Origin: JAWHTC01 sp032586155
GTDB lineage: Bacteria; Pseudomonadota; Alphaproteobacteria; Rhodobacterales; Rhodobacteraceae
Assembly: GCF_032586155.1 (NCBI RefSeq)
Contig: NZ_JAWHTC010000001.1
Span: 744,001 to 808,000, forward strand
DNA: 64,000 nucleotides
Reading direction: 5' to 3'
Part shown: positions 62,343 through 64,000 of the stretch, one piece after another
How the letters are laid out: every line of letters begins with the position of its first letter
Position numbering within the stretch: the stretch's first letter is position 1
The notes under the pieces: generated by a model
Database searches by the model: none
What the model was told of the DNA's origin: nothing
Seen by the model: the letters and a program-made list of their open reading frames with translations, nothing else
Made by a program: the position numbers and the translations under genes

Positions 62343-62404
62343 CTGGGGGACGCTGTCCCCCCAGACCCCCTCCAGACCCCCAGAAGAATTTTTGGTCAAA
62401 TGAA
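62343..62404. repeat. intergenic hairpin element, copy C
   Basis: CTGGGGGAC / GTCCCCCCAG stem, then GACCCCC twice and AGAAGAATTTTTGG and a AAATGAAG tail. Between convergent genes, like copies A and B; sequence is more diverged. Confidence 0.55.
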
Positions 62405-62447
62405 GCGTGAAAACGTTGTCGGACTTTGTGGTCGAAGTTGACCTGCA

Positions 62448-63275
62448 TCAGTTGCCCATCAGGATTTCCGTTTCAACCGCGTCGCGTAGCCGGAACCATG
62501 GCGCAAAGCGCGTTGTCATCGGCGCGGTAGCGGCGCTGACGGCGGTGGTTGTACCGAGCAGGAAAGTACCGGTCTGGCCCAGACCGTCGGTGCCCACCCA
62601 GAGAAGCGGTGCACCGGAATCGCCGGGCATGGCCGAGCAGGCGGCCAGCAACTGGCCGGAGACCGGTAAAGGATGATCACAATCGTGCGCCACGCGCAGC
62701 ACGTGTGGGGACAGGCTGGCATAGCCGGGCATCAGCGCTGTGCCTTGCGTACTTGCCCGCAACCGGCCGCCGAACAGCCGGATCGTGCCGAAACGGTTGC
62801 CCAGCGGCTCTGACAGGATCAGCAGGGCCCAGTCATGGCTGGGGGTGATACGGAGCCGGGGGGCAGCGGTGTCGATCTGGGGTGCAAGGATGATGCTGTC
62901 CACCCCGGACGTGGCAAGGCCCTGACCGCGCTGATAGCCGGGTACGAACTGCAAGCTTTCGGCCGGGATCCAGCGTTTGCGGGTGGCATTCCACAGGCAA
63001 TGGGCGGCGGTCAGGACGGTGCGGTTTGAGACCAGTGTGCCGGTGCAGTGGCTGCGCAGATCGCCGCTGGCATAGTTCACCCGGCCAATGGCGGACCATT
63101 GCGGATCGCTGGCATCGACGATCTCGCGGGCACGGATGGCATCACAGCCGATCGCGCGGGTGTTGCCGAGGCTGCAGATGCCGTCGAGTGCTGGCGAGAA
63201 AGCGGCCTCTTGCGCCATCGCGGTGACGCCCATGGCAAGCCATGTCAACAGAATGTGCAGGAGGTGGGCGCGCAT
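62448..63275 (-). CDS. trypsin-like serine protease (S1 family), secreted
   Basis: 275 residues from ATG 63275 (GGAAGG upstream). Signal peptide (LLHILLTWLAMGVTAMA). Catalytic triad: TAAHCLW (His), SHDWALLIL (Asp) and AMPGDSGAPLLW (Ser). Cys pairs suggest disulfides. Short S1 domain alone, without PDZ or autotransporter parts. Substrate unknown. Confidence 0.88.
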   Translation of the reverse strand: MRAHLLHILLTWLAMGVTAMAQEAAFSPALDGICSLGNTRAIGCDAIRAREIVDASDPQWSAIGRVNYASGDLRSHCTGTLVSNRTVLTAAHCLWNATRKRWIPAESLQFVPGYQRGQGLATSGVDSIILAPQIDTAAPRLRITPSHDWALLILSEPLGNRFGTIRLFGGRLRASTQGTALMPGYASLSPHVLRVAHDCDHPLPVSGQLLAACSAMPGDSGAPLLWVGTDGLGQTGTFLLGTTTAVSAATAPMTTRFAPWFRLRDAVETEILMGN

Positions 63276-63367
63276 ATTCAGCCTTCCGGTCAGCGTTATC
63301 CGCAATTAGCGGTGTTTCGCGCCGCGAAGGCAAGGGCCGGGCAAAGGAACGCCCGGCGCCACGAGTT

Positions 63368-64000
63368 TTACCGTTGCGAGCGGGCCATGAAGGCAAGGCG
63401 CTCGAACAGATGCACGTCCTGTTCGTTCTTTAACAGGGCGCCGTGCAGTTTGGGCAGGGCGGCCTTGCCATCGCGTTTGATGTCCTCGGGGCCGAGGTCT
63501 TCGGCCAGCAGAAGCTTGAGCCAATCGAGCACTTCCGAGGTTGAGGGTTTCTTCTTCAGGCCCGGGGTTTCGCGGACCTCGTAAAACTGGGTCAGGGCGG
63601 TGGTCAGCAGGTGTTCCTTCACGCCCGGATGGTGCACCTCGACGATGGCGCGCATCGTGTCGTGATCGGGGAATCGGATGTAGTGGAAGAAACAGCGGCG
63701 CAGGAACGCGTCGGGAAGTTCCTTTTCGTTGTTCGAGGTGATGATCACGATCGGGCGGACCTTGGCCTTGATCGTCTCGCCGGTCTCGTAGACGTGGAAC
63801 TCCATCTTGTCGAGTTCCTGAAGCAGGTCGTTGGGGAATTCGATATCGGCCTTGTCGATTTCATCGATCAGCAGGACGACTTTTTCTTCGGCCTCGAAGG
63901 CCTCCCAGAGTTTGCCGCGCTTGATGTAGTTGGCCACGTCGTTGACCTTTTCATCACCGAGTTGGCTGTCGCGCAGGCGCGAGACGGCATCGTATTCATA
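63368..64000 (-). CDS. MoxR-family AAA+ ATPase, C-terminal part (cut by window edge)
   Basis: Reading from the window edge down to stop 63368 gives about 210 residues. Walker B-type KVVLLIDEIDKADIEFPNDL, sensor-1 PIVIITSNNEKELPDAFLRRC, and a helical lid with FYEVRETPGLKKKPSTSEVLDWL. MoxR ATPases work with CoxE-like VWA proteins; the matching VWA gene lies at 24.7-25.9 kb, not next to it. The P-loop is outside the window. Confidence 0.88.
   Translation of the reverse strand, partial: YEYDAVSRLRDSQLGDEKVNDVANYIKRGKLWEAFEAEEKVVLLIDEIDKADIEFPNDLLQELDKMEFHVYETGETIKAKVRPIVIITSNNEKELPDAFLRRCFFHYIRFPDHDTMRAIVEVHHPGVKEHLLTTALTQFYEVRETPGLKKKPSTSEVLDWLKLLLAEDLGPEDIKRDGKAALPKLHGALLKNEQDVHLFERLAFMARSQR

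Overview
The window is GC-rich (roughly 60% by eye), densely packed and coding on both strands. Its gene content points to an alphaproteobacterium of the family Rhodobacteraceae, most likely the marine Roseobacter group. The evidence is the DMSP lyase DddP, a GlnBA pair with a separate GlnE, an Entner-Doudoroff edd-eda pair, several small proteins typical of this family (DUF2852, DUF2927, DUF1127-like, Hint-domain), and short intergenic hairpin elements. No rRNA, phage, transposase or CRISPR array was found. The sequence reads as a core chromosomal segment with a few small low-GC intrusions.

Layout. 0-3.5 kb: acetolactate synthase ilvB-ilvN behind a complete transcription attenuator (promoter, 15-codon leader peptide rich in Val/Leu, alternative hairpins), then the leucyltransferase bpt. 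3.9-10.4 kb: two SDR oxidoreductases and a four-gene spermidine/putrescine-type ABC importer in one minus-strand operon, with a divergent LuxR-type regulator. 10.5-18.5 kb: RDD and DUF2852 membrane proteins, a YbaK-type deacylase, glnE, and edd-eda. 18.6-24.6 kb: a lipoprotein, an RlmI-type methyltransferase whose start codon sits in a hairpin loop, a PIN protein, M48 protease, DedA protein, an Asp/Glu racemase-family enzyme and a low-GC orphan. 24.6-30.8 kb: a CoxE-like VWA protein, a 54-aa membrane protein, a DUF2927 lipoprotein, an EamA exporter, FliG and small membrane/periplasmic proteins. 30.8-38.2 kb: purB, bioY, a DUF695-RraB protein, a hydrolase-OsmC fusion, dddP and a DUF3445 protein. 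38.4-47 kb: unrecognised proteins, a lytic transglycosylase, gamma carbonic anhydrase, MtfA, glnB-glnA, the NAD(P)HX repair enzyme and a Hint protein. 47-54 kb: tRNA-Leu(UAG), ugd, a fructosamine-kinase-type protein, aroQ, an AhpD-like protein, a low-GC HEPN-like gene, and rplS-rpmE. 54-64 kb: marR with yceI-cybB, trmD, acnA, a desuccinylase plus C-S lyase pair, DUF1223, a trypsin-like protease and the end of a MoxR ATPase gene.

Links between genes. Nitrogen control is represented by glnE, glnB and glnA: GlnE would adenylylate GlnA at Tyr397, and GlnB carries Tyr51. Carbon metabolism is represented by edd-eda and acnA, and DMSP catabolism by dddP. The MoxR ATPase at the right edge and the CoxE-like protein at 25 kb are family partners but lie about 37 kb apart.

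Most interesting items: the ilv attenuator, the start-codon hairpin at 19.4 kb, a low-GC HEPN-like gene at 52 kb, a near-perfect 30-bp MarR operator at 54.2 kb, tandem dyads upstream of the DUF2852 gene, a base-composition mosaic inside the nnr gene, and two families of intergenic hairpin elements.
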